Shown in pieces: positions 12,840 through 27,475 of a stretch of 64,000 nucleotides of DNA. The position numbers were made by a program, and so were the translations under genes. Location of the stretch: positions 56,804,982 to 56,868,981 of the forward strand of contig NW_019211456.1 of the NCBI RefSeq assembly GCF_002443255.2. Reading direction: 5' to 3'. The DNA comes from Varroa destructor. Taxonomy: Eukaryota > Arthropoda > Arachnida > Mesostigmata > Varroidae. The stretch's first letter is position 1, and each line of letters starts with the position of its first letter. The notes under the pieces are model-generated. The model saw nothing but the letters and a program-made list of their open reading frames with translations, did no database searches and was not told the DNA's origin.

Positions 12840-14540
12840 ACCAGTACAGGTCATCTGTATTGGTGGGAAGATGTACCCTTTCGAACGAAAGAGCCCTGTA
12901 GGTTCCTCCCGTTAACTTCAGATAGGAGAGCACTCAGACGTAAAGGAAGCTCAGGACTCTTACTGGACTACGGGGAAAGAGATTGGCAAAATTGCAAAGG
13001 ACAATGAACCTGTCCTTGTTTCCAGTGCATAACTTATTTAGTGGGAGTAAGGCCAGAGGGAGAAAAAAGCCACACAGGGCATGCGATTGGCACCAATTTT
13101 ACGAAAGCACTAGAGGACATGCTGCGGTATTTTCTTAGGTTGCACGTCCCAGTGTCAGATCATCCCTGCGCTTCTCACAAATAAAGGCACAAAAAAGGAA
13201 AACGAGGAAGATATCAAGCGGTTAGGCAGCGATCCGCTAGCTAGCTATGAAGGCTGCTTTGGGAAGCTGCTGCTTTCATTGACTCGGCAGAGAAGTTGAA
13301 GGTACTAACAATAAGGCATTGCGTGAAGATGTGTGGCAGTGTGGGACCACAACTGTGGAGATAGCAGCTTTTTGGGCAGATGATACTAAATACAGAGTAA
13401 AAACGACTATTTTCAATCACAGAACTTAGCAATGACTGGATCAGATGGGCTCTGTTCATCGCATGGAACCACTTACAAAGGAGATCAACTAAACTAAATA
13501 ACTACTTGAACCGAATGAAGCGTTTAATTAGACAGTGAAAACAGTGAGTTCGAAACTGTCTTCGAACTGAAAGGGATAAAGAAGAACACGAAACAGACCG
13601 CTTTTGGCAATACAAAGAGGATGAAATGGCAATAGTAGTTTACGAAATTGGCCAGGCAATTTATTTGGGAACATAACGTTCAGAAAATGATTCTACCAAT
13701 ATGAGAGACAAAGATTATTGACTGCGAATGGCTTAGGAAAATGAGGCTTTCTTGGAGCCACTCAGGGTGCAATATACCATTGCAATAAACCTGCCGGTAT
13801 GAGGGGTTGCAATCCTGGTGCGGTCAGAGTAAAGTCAAAAACGATCTTTCGGCCGAACTTACTCCTAATGTCCCTAGAAGTTACGTCAAACCACAAAAGG
13901 CAAAGCTCACTCTAAGCCCGGTTACGTACATTAATTATGATAATATAGTCATAAATGCAGGTGGTACCGCGGAGGCGGGGCAAAATTTGCAGGGATTATT
14001 CATAAGGGAAAAGACATGCAGGTAGAAGTTTAGAACGCAGGCGTAAGAAAATCTCCAAGTTTTCTTACCAGTGTTAAGCAGACAGAAAATGAGCTGAGAC
14101 ACTGTGAGAAGGATTCTTAGAGACACTTACAAATCACGACGCGTAGGCCGCTACTATGATGGGTCACGGAATCAATCGCCCGATTAGAAGCGTCGGCGTG
14201 GATAAGAAGCTGCTTTTTAAGATTCAGAATGATTGCACTTCGCTTTGGACAAGAGAATCATATGATCAGAAACTCTGAAGCCCTGGTAACAGCTGGCACG
14301 CCGCTAGGCAGAAACAGTCTTCATTAAAGAGGAATGGTCGCAAGAAAAAACGGCCACTTCAATAACAGCCGTGGATCATTGATCAAACGTCATTCCGAGC
14401 ACCAACAAGTGGCTGGTCCGCTTAGGCGATTTCCTATTTCGAGTCACAACAAAACTCAAGAGTCAGAAGAAGTCAGAAGTCTGGAAGATGAGTTTAATTG
14501 AGGCAATTACTTCCCCGTAGTAGATCCAAGTTTTGTATGT
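12840..14540 (+). other. GC-richer island, possibly a decayed gene or transposon
   Basis: The base composition changes visibly against the AT-rich flanks. The plus strand gives coding-like runs in several frames, broken by stops and frame changes, for example 13807-14025 and a run over about 14250-14500. No protein family is recognisable. The pattern fits an old, broken coding element such as a transposon or a retrocopy, but no terminal repeats or catalytic motifs were found. Confidence 0.2.
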
Positions 14541-16447
14541 GAACAAGAAAAAAGGCAAATTAAGTTAACCTTGGATATACGATTCTGTTCGAGGAGTTTG
14601 TTAGTTATTTCCGCTAAACAGTTAGGACCTCGATGTTGAATAAATGCATTTATCATGAATCCTCTTATGCGTGCTTTTTTGCTCTGTTAAGTCCTATTAA
14701 GCCTGTTTTGTAAAATAAAGTTTGTAGTAGTTGGTGTGATATTGGTTACGGATGCTTTTCATGGGATTCCTAGTCGAAAATTCGTAGTGAGAACAGTGCA
14801 GATTTGAACCATGATTGTGACGTCACTTGAATGGTCAAAAAAATGTATTACTTTACTTATTATACGGAATTGTCTACATATGTATATATAGTTTCGCCGC
14901 ATTCATGTTTCTCAAATTTGTTTCACGACTTGTTGTAGACACCGAAATTGATGCTGCCACGCTGTAGGAAAGAAATTAAACAAGACAAACAAGCATCCGA
15001 GTTCTTCGATACAGTTAGAGTACAAGCCAGAATCCATCGTGAGAAAGTATAAATCACGTAAACAGATTATGTTTCTGATCTGCCCCGCTAGATTAAAACT
15101 GAAACGTTGACTACTTATTTAGTCTAGTGTAAGTATGCAAGATTAAGCAAGAAGTTATCAAATGATTGTTAACACAATATTGGCGAATAGCGAATGACCT
15201 GACAAGAGGTGTCTGTGGTATAAATACAAAACAACACTATACTGGCATACGACGCGAAATCATCACAGTCGATAAGCTACGTAGCTGCAACCAAGATTTG
15301 ATTACAACGACAGCTGTTAGTGAACACATGGCGCCATTAAAAGGGAAAGAATGCTCTGCGGTCCTTAATTTGAACACTTGTGCTGGTCAGCTTCGAGCAA
15401 GCCTTTTAGACGCAGCTGTTTTTACGATTCATACTTAAGCCAGTTTCGCTTTATGTGAGTGATCACTACTCTGAAGCTTCACTGACCGCCATTTATTTAA
15501 AGGCGTACAATGGTCTTCGAATCGCAAATGGGCGTTTCAACGAAACGAATAGACAATTAGTAATATGTTATTCGTTAAAGGTGTCTGTGTGCAAGATGTT
15601 TTACGTTTATCGTGTTCTTTTTCGTAGCTTTTTATGCTGGCGCTTTCCATATACAGGGTTTAATAGAGCCAAACAATAACTATGGAAATTACCTATGTAC
15701 TACTCGAAAATACAACAATGACCCTATTGTCGTAAACCAATAGAAGACCTCGGCAAATAACAAAAATTGGGGCACGCCAAATTGACTATTTGCTCTATGG
15801 TGGCTATATTATCTGGATTTACTTGTGGGCAAAGAATATATTCGTTTTGAACTACAGGCCAAAACTAAAATATTCTTTCAAAATTTTTGCAAATTGGGAA
15901 TTCCTTTTTTAAAAAGAGAAAAAATAATAACAGATATTTTTTTCTGTCTTTTTTCTGAATGTTTTCGCTTTTAGTTGTTTCGCCTTCTTTGGATGCCGTA
16001 TGAAGAGTGGTAAAAAAATTGACTTAGGGCAATCCTAGAAGTTTACGGCCTTGATAGTCCAACGCTTAAAACGTCTGGCGATAGTTGATCTTCGTCTATA
16101 TTCTGAAGACAAACTGCCTGTGACGTGCTTCTAGAAAAAAAAAAAACTAGGTTTCTTATTGTATCAAGAATAGCGGGTGAACGTATGCCCACAATCACAG
16201 ACGGCAAAATAAAGGTTACGGTAACTCTAACTGAGCCCTCTGTATACGATACTTTACATGTATTTGAGGTACAACTAGAAACTGGCGTGCAAGACACAAC
16301 GGGCAATAAGCGTACTGTAGTTACTAATAAAGCATTCGAAACATTTTTATGTTCTCGCACATTTTTTTTATGTATAACAATATACATATAGTATAAGCAA
16401 AGTAACTTATCTTGTTACCATTTAAACATTTATCTAGTCTCTCGTAG

Positions 16448-16464
16448 CAACAACAACAACAACA
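16448..16464. repeat. (CAA)n microsatellite
   Basis: Short uninterrupted CAA repeat. Confidence 0.8.
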
Positions 16465-17022
16465 GAGAATATTCATGTTAAATATATATGTTTCATGAGT
16501 TAAGCGCACAGAACCGAGATAACCCAACGATAATGCTCTTTTTTACATGTGTTCTTTAGCGGAAATATATGTCACACCACGAATAGTGTGTGTAATAAGT
16601 ACTTTGGCAAAAACTGTCTAACAAATTTTAGTTGATGGCGGAATTTAAGATTTCCTTTCTTCTTTTCCTAGCAGAGAATTTCAAAATGAATTGCGATTTG
16701 CGCAAAATGTATAGACTTAAATTCTTTACTTAATCATATATGATCTTGCATAGCTTCTCATCATTTATACGTATTTAGGAAGTATACAAGTGGGAACAAA
16801 TTATGCAAGCTCGCCTTAAGTTAATACAATAATTCAAGGCTTCCGCCATAATTACTCGAAGACTAATTTTGCTTTCTCTAAATTGCAATCTTAACTAAGC
16901 GCCATTAATAATATGCAGAAATGTTTAGTCGACAAAAACAGGGAAAAAATATTACATCGACTATACGGAAACGACCCTTACCGCTAAGTGGAGCGAAGTG
17001 CATGAGGATTATCATACTCGAC

Positions 17023-17049
17023 TGATAGGTATATTTTATATACCTATCA
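17023..17049. repeat. 12-bp perfect inverted repeat, 3-base loop
   Basis: TGATAGGTATAT at 17023-17034 pairs with 17038-17049 around a TTT loop. A further partial copy (TATACCTATA) follows directly. It is AT-rich, so chance is possible. Confidence 0.75.
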
Positions 17050-19861
17050 TTATACCTATAAATAAAGGCTTTGATTAAAAAAAGATTTTAATAAAGTTTC
17101 TCTAAATATTTCACTGAGATAATTGTAAAGAAATTTGGCACATTTGACCCGTGACCAGCTTTCTCGAACCACCGATATATCTCTATGGCAGGTTTTAAAA
17201 CGTTTACTGCATTTTGTGAGCACCTTAAAGTGAATGACTTCTAACCGGAGTTTATTTGTTTAGAAGACTAAAATCGAATGCTAAGGAGCATGCATCATAT
17301 GTGCTATCAAGGAAATCAAGTGCTCATAAGTAGTTTTGCCGAAGTTCTTGGGAACCAAAACGTGAGTCATCAAGTGCACAATCGTACCCACTGGTTTTAC
17401 AACGGACAAAAGAGCATTGGCAGATTGGTGTTCCGCAGTATGTACGGTTGAAAGCGTCTAAAATGCAAGACGGCCCAAGCTAGAATATCGCTTTGGGAAA
17501 GCAAAGTATTTTGCCAAAAAACTTGAAACGTGGACTGCTTCAATCTACGTATTTACCAAATATAACCTTGAACTTTTCGTTTCTCTCAAAGCTTCGAAAC
17601 GAATGTGGCGATGTGCCGACGAGCAGAGTTGAGGGTCCATTAATTTCAAAAACGTTTTCAATGGTTGGAAAAATATTGGGCACATGCATAAAATCCGTCG
17701 TGAAAAACTTCGAACGAAATAACTGGAACTTGGCGCTTGAGGTATGTACAGTTGGTACAGGGCCAAATCGTATATGCTTTCTTTATTCAGACCCGTTCGG
17801 ATGGAAACATTTTATGCAGTTTGATTACTGTACAGCGTACGCAAATTTAACATAATTTTTTGTCAATAAAAAGGTATCAAAATAATTTTATGTAGGAAAC
17901 GTAGCACTTTACCAGGTTGTTCGGATTTGTTTAGCACTAGCATTGACTCTGTCTGTGTCAGGTGGACTTGTATTATCGTATTTAGTTTCGTCATCGATTG
18001 CTTGTCCGAATTTAGAGGTTATGAGAAATGAAGTTATCTCTCGAATCTGTTTTCCTCGATGCAGGCGGCTATTGAAGCGAACAAACAAAACGTGCATTAT
18101 CGTCGACTGGCTATATCATGTACTACCGGTATACTGCCGGGATAAATGTGCATACAGCTCTTCACAAATTCGAAATATGTGATAGCATTAGTGGTGTCTT
18201 TTTCAGGTGATATCTCGTAACAGATTTCCTAATATTCACAGCACAGCAACTATGAGCATCACCTTCCGTTTGCATCTTTTCCGCACTTCTGATTTCGTCC
18301 GATCTTTTTCTAAGGGGCGGAACATGCGTCATCTGCGTTAACGGTAAGCTACAGACGGATTTTTTTACTAGTGATAGATGCGCAAATTCCCTCTAGAGTA
18401 CTTTGCAAGTGTCTCGATCTCTTTTGGATCTAATTTGTGAGAAGCCCATTTTTATTTTCTTCATACTAAATGTTTTCCTTGCATTTTCATGATATTTGCT
18501 TCGAAAAGCCTTATACGGAGTCCACAAGGAGCGCCACCTCATTGTTTGTTTTGCTGATAAAATACTGTAATCATCACAGTTCTTTTTCCGTTCTTGATCC
18601 TGAGATGTAGTTACCTCTCCACTTGATTTCAATCTCGTAATTGAACTTGTTAAAAAAAGCAAGAGTAACAAGTTATCGTTTCGTTAAAGGGCTTCCTGTT
18701 AATCTTCGATAGATTTCCTCAGCGCACATAACTTTGAGAAGAAAAAACTAAACCGCTGATAGTTAGTTTTCACTGGTAAACGATATACTTGTTTCTAGAT
18801 CCGTTATTTTTCTAGTATATTTTCTGGTGGAAGTCAGTCAAATCATAGTCGTAGAAAGCAATTGGGTCGTGATTTACGAAGTATTTACAATTTTGAAATG
18901 ATTTCGAACACACTAAAGTTATCGTGCGAATGGATACATAGAGCTATAAACAAAATTAGAATAGTATTTTACAATGATACATGAACATTGGTCAACTTTG
19001 TCGCTTAACCTACATGGAAAGCCTTACCACCAGGAGTTTGATCGTACGTGACAACCTAGACAGCTGTAGGCCATGCTCTTTAAATTAATTTGCTAAATAT
19101 GATTTGAAAAAGCTTGACCTATAAAATTTATAACTCAGTGGGAAAATACATAATTGTCGATCGTTTTGTGGTGGCATCAAAATGTATCGGAAGAATATTA
19201 AAAGTAAATTAGTTAATTCAGCATTTGCACTTACGAACCAACCCTAATTCGCTATAGCTACCATGTGTAATTGTTCGTCCATCTCAAGCAGAAACAATAG
19301 TAGGTATGTAACAGTGTACTAAGGTAACCGCCATTTTATTTGAAGTTAACTTCAGGTCGTATGCTTATTGGTTATCAGCAGTACGTCTAGCTCATTATGT
19401 CTGTGTTGACAAGACGGACGTAATAACATTTTGCACACTCTATCTAAATAAGCCAGTACGTAATGACATTCTCGTGGGCTCATAAATGTTAGAACACCAC
19501 ACAAGAGACCTGTTGAAATCGATTCAGGTTACTTATCTTCTAAGGAAATTCAAAGTTTTTAAGTGTAATTCAGGTACTACGCCGATAGAATAATAAGATA
19601 TATCTGTGCAATACTAATAAGAAATTTTAACTTAAATATTTCTAACAGTGCAAAATACAGAAAAAGCATAATTTAATACACGCAGCTAGAACGAACCATT
19701 ATTTATTTCATATTTACAAAGGGAATAATTAATATATAAAACAGGCGGTCGTGTGGTTCTATCACTGGGGCGCTGTCTTTTCTCTTGACGAGATGATTCA
19801 GTTCAGTAAATTTTTTTTTCACTTTTTTGTTAAACAGAGAACAGTGACTATTGCATGACAG

Positions 19862-19883
19862 TTTTTTTTTTTTTTTTTTTTTT
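19862..19883. repeat. Poly-T run
   Basis: 22 consecutive T. It could be the poly-A tail of a minus-strand retrocopy, but nothing recognisable adjoins it. Confidence 0.9.
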
Positions 19884-20126
19884 ATAACTGTACTCTTGCA
19901 GACAATTCGGAAAAGATGAAAAATATATTTTTGAAGTAATTACGATGCTAGATTTCCTCAAATTTCGATCTCATATAGAAACTGAGGCACTTAGTTCTAC
20001 AATACTGTATCTGAGATACCGAAAATTCGCTGAATATATTATATAGTGAAGGTTATGCACACCGTAATTATGTATAACTGGTTGTTTGAACGGTTCAGTA
20101 TCATCCATGCATGATTTAACGTAGTT

Positions 20127-20639
20127 TTAGGTTCGTAGAATGCTATGTCCACTTTCGCGCATTTGCCCTCCCAAGTAACAAAGAGGCAGCTGTAGGCCGT
20201 TACTTGAAATGTCATTTGAGGTCATCGATGAATAGAAATGTCCCAGAGAAGGTAGCTTAATGGATTTCGTGCCGTGCAGTGCGGTAGAGACCAAGAACGT
20301 GATTAAGATCGGTGGCAGCTTTGAGCCGATGTAGTTTCTACAAGTTTGCAGGAAATGGGTCTTCCCATGTGACCTCGATGCCCTAGGCTGCCGCTGAACT
20401 ATTTTGAGAAAGTATAGTCGGATAGAGAGCGGTGGGGACTGAGAAGAGAGAATCTTGATGGTACAAACATCTCTACGATTGTCTCGTTGCGACTGTCTGT
20501 GGCGAGCGACGAAAAACTTCTGCCGTGGAGAAAAAGAACTAGCCCGGCGTAGGGAAAATTGTTTACATAGCGGCCACGTAATGGAAAAGTCATCCTGGAA
20601 AGCAGTCCACTTTTCTCTCCTAAGCTCCATCGCTTCCAT
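20127..20639 (-). other. Unrecognised ATG-initiated ORF, 170 codons
   Basis: Reads MEAMELRREKWTAFQDDFSI at the start and is rich in Arg, Ser and Gln. No domain, signal peptide or membrane segment is evident. It lies in a patch that is slightly richer in G and C. No splice sites or conserved motif were found. An open frame of this length can arise by chance once or so in a window this size, so I do not call it a gene. Confidence 0.15.
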
Positions 20640-23426
20640 GCCTGTCAGACTTAGCAGTTAAGCCGAGTTTTACTGATACAAGACCCGCAAGCGTTAACTA
20701 GGCTATATTACCTCAATAAAATTCTTTCGATTGCTTTCAAAAATAACTATGTTGCCAGCGTACAGGATTAGGAGAAAAATTACGTCGGTTAACGTTCAGT
20801 AACATACAAGCAATGTTCATTAAGAGGTGCAAGGAAATAATTAAGCGATTTTTTTTAATACGTTACATTAACTTTTAACATATAATACCTTTTAATACAT
20901 TAACTATTACATTACACTAGAAATGCCATGTAACTATATTCTCAACTCAATTACTCGACAAAAAAGATCATACTGCAAGTGAAAAATGGTATACAACCGT
21001 TACTACCATTTCGCCAATCTTAATCAGACAAGAGCCAGATATGATGTTCTAAATATACACCCACATATATATATACTTTCCGATATAGAGCGCTTAAGAT
21101 GCATTCATGTTATGCTCTATATTTTTGCCAGAGTAGGTCAGTTAACTTGGAGACAAATTGTCTTAGATTATCTTTGATACTAGTCTTTTGGGTATGACAA
21201 CTTCTTCCACAATTCAGCGTGTCCATACTGCACTGCTAAAAAGACTGTTTGCTTGTTGTGATACAATTAGACTATATATCCAAGCAAAACCTTCTAAATT
21301 GCATATGTAAAGTGCCTTCTGAAACCATTTGGCCACGTTGGCGTTTCCGATAATTTGTCTGAGTGATAAAACAGGAAGTAATCAGTAAAAGCATATTCTA
21401 TAAAGAAATGAACCCAGAAACATGTACTTTACGTATACAACACGAAATATTTTTGTGTTTATGGATCGAGATGTCGATCCTGACATTTACTTAGAATCGT
21501 TGTGATGCAACCGCAAAGGTATGGCACAAAACGTGTAAACTTGCCGTTTGCCATGTTTTTTTCTACCCAGTATCGCAGATAACCAGAGTCGCTAGAGACC
21601 AAACAAAACGAATGTTAATGGCAACTAATACTGCGGCTATGTGACGAAGGTAGGTCAATGCGGAAAATCTAGGGTGAGTCTTGCCGGCAGGTTGGCTACG
21701 CGCTCCGCGAATTAGGACCACGAAAGCTACAAACGATCTCGATCGTTTCGATCTTTATTATTGCAAAACATGGAGTGCTAATCAAAATTACAGAAATCGA
21801 ACAGTAGGAGTTTTAGAGATCACTGAATGGCTAGTGAGGATTCGACGTACATAATTCATAAACATGAACGTTATTCTACCGAACAGGCTTTGCACGGTGT
21901 ATTAAATTTTTGATAGACGACAAAAACTGAAAGAAACTGCTAGAGTTTTCTGTTCTACTTAGCAATGAAGTTAGATCCCGTGGCAGATAGTGATACGTTC
22001 CAAAAGAGAACTCAACTTGTTCTATTAAGAATTGAGAACTAGAGTCACTTTTTGGGTTTTTCGTATGTAGCCGAAAGTTAATGCGAGGCAGCGGGTTACG
22101 ATCGCTTGTTCTTCTGCGAATACCTTAGGCAACGGCTGAAAGAGCTGTAAACCGATAACTGTTAACAATTTCAAAATTCTTGGAGCTTTTTCTTTTACAT
22201 ATTTGACAACTTTTATGATTGCATTATTTCAGTCTTACATTGTAGAAACATCGAAATGGTCTACGTGTTCAATCATTTGTTAAGGTTTTGTGTCGAATCG
22301 TTCAATGACTAACTGCGTTAACGAAGATCTTCGCCCCACATTTGGCGCAATATATTATTTTCATCACACGGCTACAATGCAATATAAATTTCCCCAGGTA
22401 TTGTTAGCCTTTTTAGTTTTTCGCGCTGCGATTTCCATTATGGACCAAAAGTATGGCGATAAGCTCGCATATATGTTTACGCTGCGTTCCTGACTTAATA
22501 CCATGGTGGCTCTTGAAGGCTGAAATTGTGTGTGAAATAGTTGTACATTTGTCTGTCGACAAATACTTAGAAATGCAATGTTTTTGTATTTTCACGTACA
22601 TATTATTGTCAGTTTAATTTTTTTTTTGCGTAAAATAGTTGCTTATTCCGAAAAAGTCCTTTGTATCATAATCAATTGCTTTCCGGTTTTTGGCATTTAG
22701 ACGAATTTGTTTGAAATACCCAGGCAGTAAAATGCTTCTGCGGGCTACTCTATACGTTGACGATGATTCTGTTTTAACAATGGTTGACGCGACGCGACGA
22801 TGTCAAGAGGCGAATTACAATGGTGTCATGCCTCGAAGCAGAAACAGCTGTGAAATAATAGCGTGATAGTTCTTTCGATTTTTGATGTGCTTCATCCTCC
22901 ATGTAGATGGATCTATGCACCTGTATCCGCTCCGCTGCTCCTTGTATGTCGTTTATTGTAAGTGTTTCCGTATGTGTCTGTATGTGTGCGCGGTCGCGTG
23001 TCCGCATCAGGACCACCTCGTTTTCTATTCATGATGACGATGTCCGTTGTTAAGCAGACGACTGATGCTACCGGCGACGCTCTGCAGCGGCAGCAGCATT
23101 AGCAGGACAACGTACTGGACCGAAGGGAAGCGGGCTAACGGGGGAGAATAGTAGCAATAGTAGAGAGGGAAAGGATTCTTTGTCGCTTTGTAGATCGCTT
23201 TTCGTCTTTATTATCGTGGCGTTTCAGCCGCCATGCTAGTCCAAAGTTGTCCTATCTTATTATTAGGCTGGCGTTTCGTCTGTTGACGAGACTGTCTATA
23301 TTTAAACCGGTAACCCTTTCTAAACGATCGCGTTTCTACTTTAGCTTCTGAAATCATATTCACATGTTCGTTGCTGTTATAAGAGATTTTCATGTTCTTT
23401 CTATTATGACGCTCATGTTATAAGTA

Positions 23427-23468
23427 CCCCCCCCCCTGCCCCCCCCCCTGCCCCCCCACACACACACA
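23427..23468. repeat. Compound C-run / CTG / CA microsatellite
   Basis: Three C runs of 7-10 bases separated by TG, followed by a CA repeat. Such tracts are prone to length errors in assembly. Confidence 0.9.
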
Positions 23469-26400
23469 GTATAGTTATACTAGTATTTTTCAGCGTTTGC
23501 CATCACGAGTTTCACACCGTCGGAAAAAAAAGGAAAAGAATTATATTAATATCAAAAACCGTATCAACGATCACTTGACAACCACCTAAATGACGAAGCT
23601 TTCAAAAATGTTTTCCTTCAATAGACAAGGGCTGATTTTACGATTTATGGTTTCAGTTGGATGTACTCGTCAATAAATTCAACGTTGCCTTTCGGGAACG
23701 GTTGTGATATCTGTGAAGTAACGAATGACCTAAAGTATCGAATACTGCAGTAAGTGTCAGCGAGTAATATAAAAGACAACAGGTTACTTCATCGTGAACC
23801 TCTTACCCTAAGTAGATCATTAAACAGAAACCAACTTTAATAACAATATATAGGTTTTTTTTTTAATTCTTCCGATATATCTGTGCTTTCATATACGGAT
23901 TAATCGAATCGTCAATTCCACCACGATTGTAAAAAGCAAATCATTTTCGGATAGCAGATCGTAGAAGAAAACTTATTATCTTGGCTCATCGTTTTGCTGG
24001 TGGTTGCTAAAATACTCGATTTCACTAATGATACATTTAAATTAAATTGCCTAGGAAATAGTAAGTGAACGTAGGCTTGATATCGAAAAAATTTTCGTCG
24101 ACATTTAATGTGACTGTCGTAGAGCGTCAACTAAAATGTACATTTGAAATGCTCGATTTTAACATTCATTGGAGAAGAATCAAATTAGAAATAACGTCAT
24201 TTTTTCTATCGAAGACTTATTTCTACAAATCTCAAGCGTATTTATTTGTAATAAGAGTATTTGTCAACGACGTATTGTCACAATGATTAAGTGCCTTCCA
24301 TGGTAAGCTTTGGCTAAATCAGTACGACTACATTTATCAGGTGTCATATGCCCGCTTCATTCGTGTTATGACACAAGAATTTACTTTTCATATAAAAAAA
24401 AAAAAAAATAATAACTCTTACCTTATTTAAACATTTGGTTCGTTTTGTCAAAGAACTTATTTCTAACTCATGTAACGCTGCAACGCGTAACGTTTTGTAG
24501 GCTAACACCGAGTATCATCAAACGTAGTATTTTTCTATCGTTCAGGTCCCGGGTGATCGCGCTTGCGGTAATTGTTGTTGCAGCGGCGCTATAATGACGA
24601 TGTTGAGAGGGTTAAGATCACGAAAATCTGGGATGGTTCAGAGGCCGAACCGAAAGCCTTCATATACTGAATAGATGCAAATGGCTCCACTTAAGTATTA
24701 AATCTGTAGACGTAGAGTCATAGAAAATCCACGGAAACAACAAAAGTGTGAATGTTGCAAAATCGATCTTGTGTATCCCGGTTCGGCTAAAAATCAACCA
24801 GCGAATATTATGGAACGCCAACTTTCACTTCGACGTTGACAGAAACCTCACCAAATCACAAATGTTGACGAAGGCAACGCTAGAGCATCTGGATAGACAC
24901 AACGCTACTACTACAGATAGTTCAATAAGGTTAAATATAAAACGTTACTCCTATAATGACCACGCCCATAGTTGTACCGTCGGCACCCTTTGTCTGATTC
25001 GTGTTAATTTAAAATATGTCATTCCCTGATGCTCTTATAATACTTTTTGATAGGGATGGGATAAGTGAGGCATAAATAACCGATTATGGGTGGCTACGAA
25101 AGAGAAAGCACCTTTTGGTTTATCATCCTATCGAATTTAACCGAAGATTCAACGAGCTAGTGCTCCATCCATCTTTAAAACGACAAAGGGAGCAGTTTAG
25201 TTAGCTCCTAGGTTCTGAGAGTTAAAATGAAAAAGACACACATAAAATTAACGTCAAGGTAAATGATAGTAATATTATAAATCCATATTAGCCTTATTAA
25301 ATCATAAGCGAAGTATCTATACTTCGTTTGGGTCGTTTAATACATGTAAGTTTACCTAATCTAACATTACTTTTATTCGAATCCTTCCTGATAAGATATA
25401 AGATGGTTCTGCTTCTAAGTGTACTGTTGGGTAACGCAGTCTTAGAACGCTTGTGTATTTTTTTAGGATGACGAACAAATTCAATGATCCCCTACAGTCT
25501 ATACTACATAGCATCGTTAAAAAACACCAGCTCAAAAGGAATAGGTCGCTACTGATCCTGATGTACCGTGTCGGCGCCGAAAGCTTCCATAATACTTTCA
25601 GCACTTTTAGGCCTCGCACTAGCAAAACATTGCGAAGTCTAAACTTTGCTCCTTTTCCCAAACAACCAAAGACAAATGCTCTATAACAAATTCAGAGTTT
25701 CAAACGTTGTATTTACGGCTCTTAGTCTTTTTTCATAATAGAGAAATATACTTGTGGATATCTTACAGCCGGTAACTACATCTAAGTAGTTAAGTTTACG
25801 CGCGACAGGACATTTTCAGAATGTACATATATAATTTTAACTACGTAACGCGCCACAGGTCCTTTTTTATATATTTTGAATAGTTTCGAACTACAAACCC
25901 AGCAATGCTGCTTGACAGTTTGTAATCTGCCTATCTTTGTAATAGATTTTGTAGATATTTCGAGATTATGTTCAGTACTGTCATTAAACGGCGTACACAT
26001 GAGGTGCGTGTACGTCTTGTTTCGAGCCTAGCTTGCCTCATGTGCCCTGAAGTTTATTAGGCGAGTATTTTGGCAGTCCAAGTAATAATAATGTTAACAT
26101 TATGTCAGAGTCTCCGGACAGCTCTTTATGCAAACATCTTATTTAGCCTTTGAATTTCGATCACTTCTAGCGGTTTTATCTTCTCTCTGGTGCGGAGAAG
26201 GAGTCTGATATATTAGCAGATGATTGGAGTTTACGAAACATAGAATGTATTTCAAATATCGGTCGAAGAAATAGGCTAATTCTATCTACGTCGCATCTAA
26301 ATGCTACTCTACGAGCGAAACGACCGTTCAGTGGCATAATAGCATCAGTGTTTCGTTACATACGCTCGGCAAACATAAAAAGAGAGAGACAAAGGAATTC

Positions 26401-27431
26401 CAAGACTTGCTGATTTTTTTAATTTCAACGCATCCAAAAAGAAGATCAACTGTAATTGGTATTAATCCAACTATTAACTGGATCACATGGAGATTTAAGT
26501 TGAACTCCAACAATATTGTGACTTATAGATCTTGCACCGAGTTTAATTCAGTCACAGTCACATAATTTATTATTTATAATTATGAGGCCGTTTGTGAGAG
26601 CGTGTAGCCATACACTTTTAAAGTGACTGAGGTATCATATCAGTGGCCCAATATTGCGTATATACGCTTCGATTTCCTGTCGTAGTCGCAAACGATCGCT
26701 GTCACCGTAGAAGGATCGCTCAGCTTTGAGTCATCAATATAAAATGTTAAACCTTGGCTCAAAACTGTTTAAATCGAGAATAAAAACATAAGAACCGAGG
26801 GAAGAACTTTTAGCCACACTTAAAAAGCACATCTATCTAAAATTTAACGAGTCACTAACAAACGTTGATTCGTCATATACTTCTGATTCAGTTTATAAAG
26901 CAGTCATTAACTCCCAGTTTAACGAGTCTCATAATATGTGATTAACGCGGTAAGAAGCGTCGTAATAGTCAAAGTTAGATTTCTCGTAATTACTTTGAAA
27001 TAACGCCAAGTCTTCGGTTATTGTAACACGCTGCTTTGCAAACACCTATTAGTTGATACCAAAGCGTGGTCCCAACGCGAAGAAAGTTAAAATGTGGTCG
27101 GCTATTTCTTCAACTAAACAAACTGTAAGCTCTGAGCTACTAAACGATGCCTGTTACAGTCACTTATTATCATCAAAAATCAATATACTGTTATAACAGC
27201 TACGTTGTTCGTAAAGAGAGACGGACTGTATCTCACTAAAGAATCCTCAACGTATGCAATTCAGCACTGATGCTGAAAAACAATGAAACGACGTACCCGC
27301 CTGGCAGAATCTGTCAGAACAGAAAATAACCGTAGGAAGTCTTCGGCTTGTATAAAAACTATGCATTATATAATCCCATAACAAAGCCGTTTCTCTTGGG
27401 TAATTTACTATCGTTACGTTTGTTGTACAAT

Positions 27432-27433
<2 letters not shown>

Positions 27434-27474
<41 letters not shown>
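27434..27474. repeat. (TA)n microsatellite
   Basis: 41 bases of uninterrupted alternating A and T. Self-complementary, so it can extrude as a cruciform. Confidence 0.95.

Positions 27475-27475
<1 letters not shown>

Noticed and set aside
16043..16391. Overlapping frames on both strands, the plus one with a coding-like Thr/Val-rich run
   Set aside because: No family resemblance and no splice sites that would make an exon.
17493..17855. Plus-strand frame of 120 codons
   Set aside because: Non-ATG start, no recognisable domain, no splice context; length compatible with chance.
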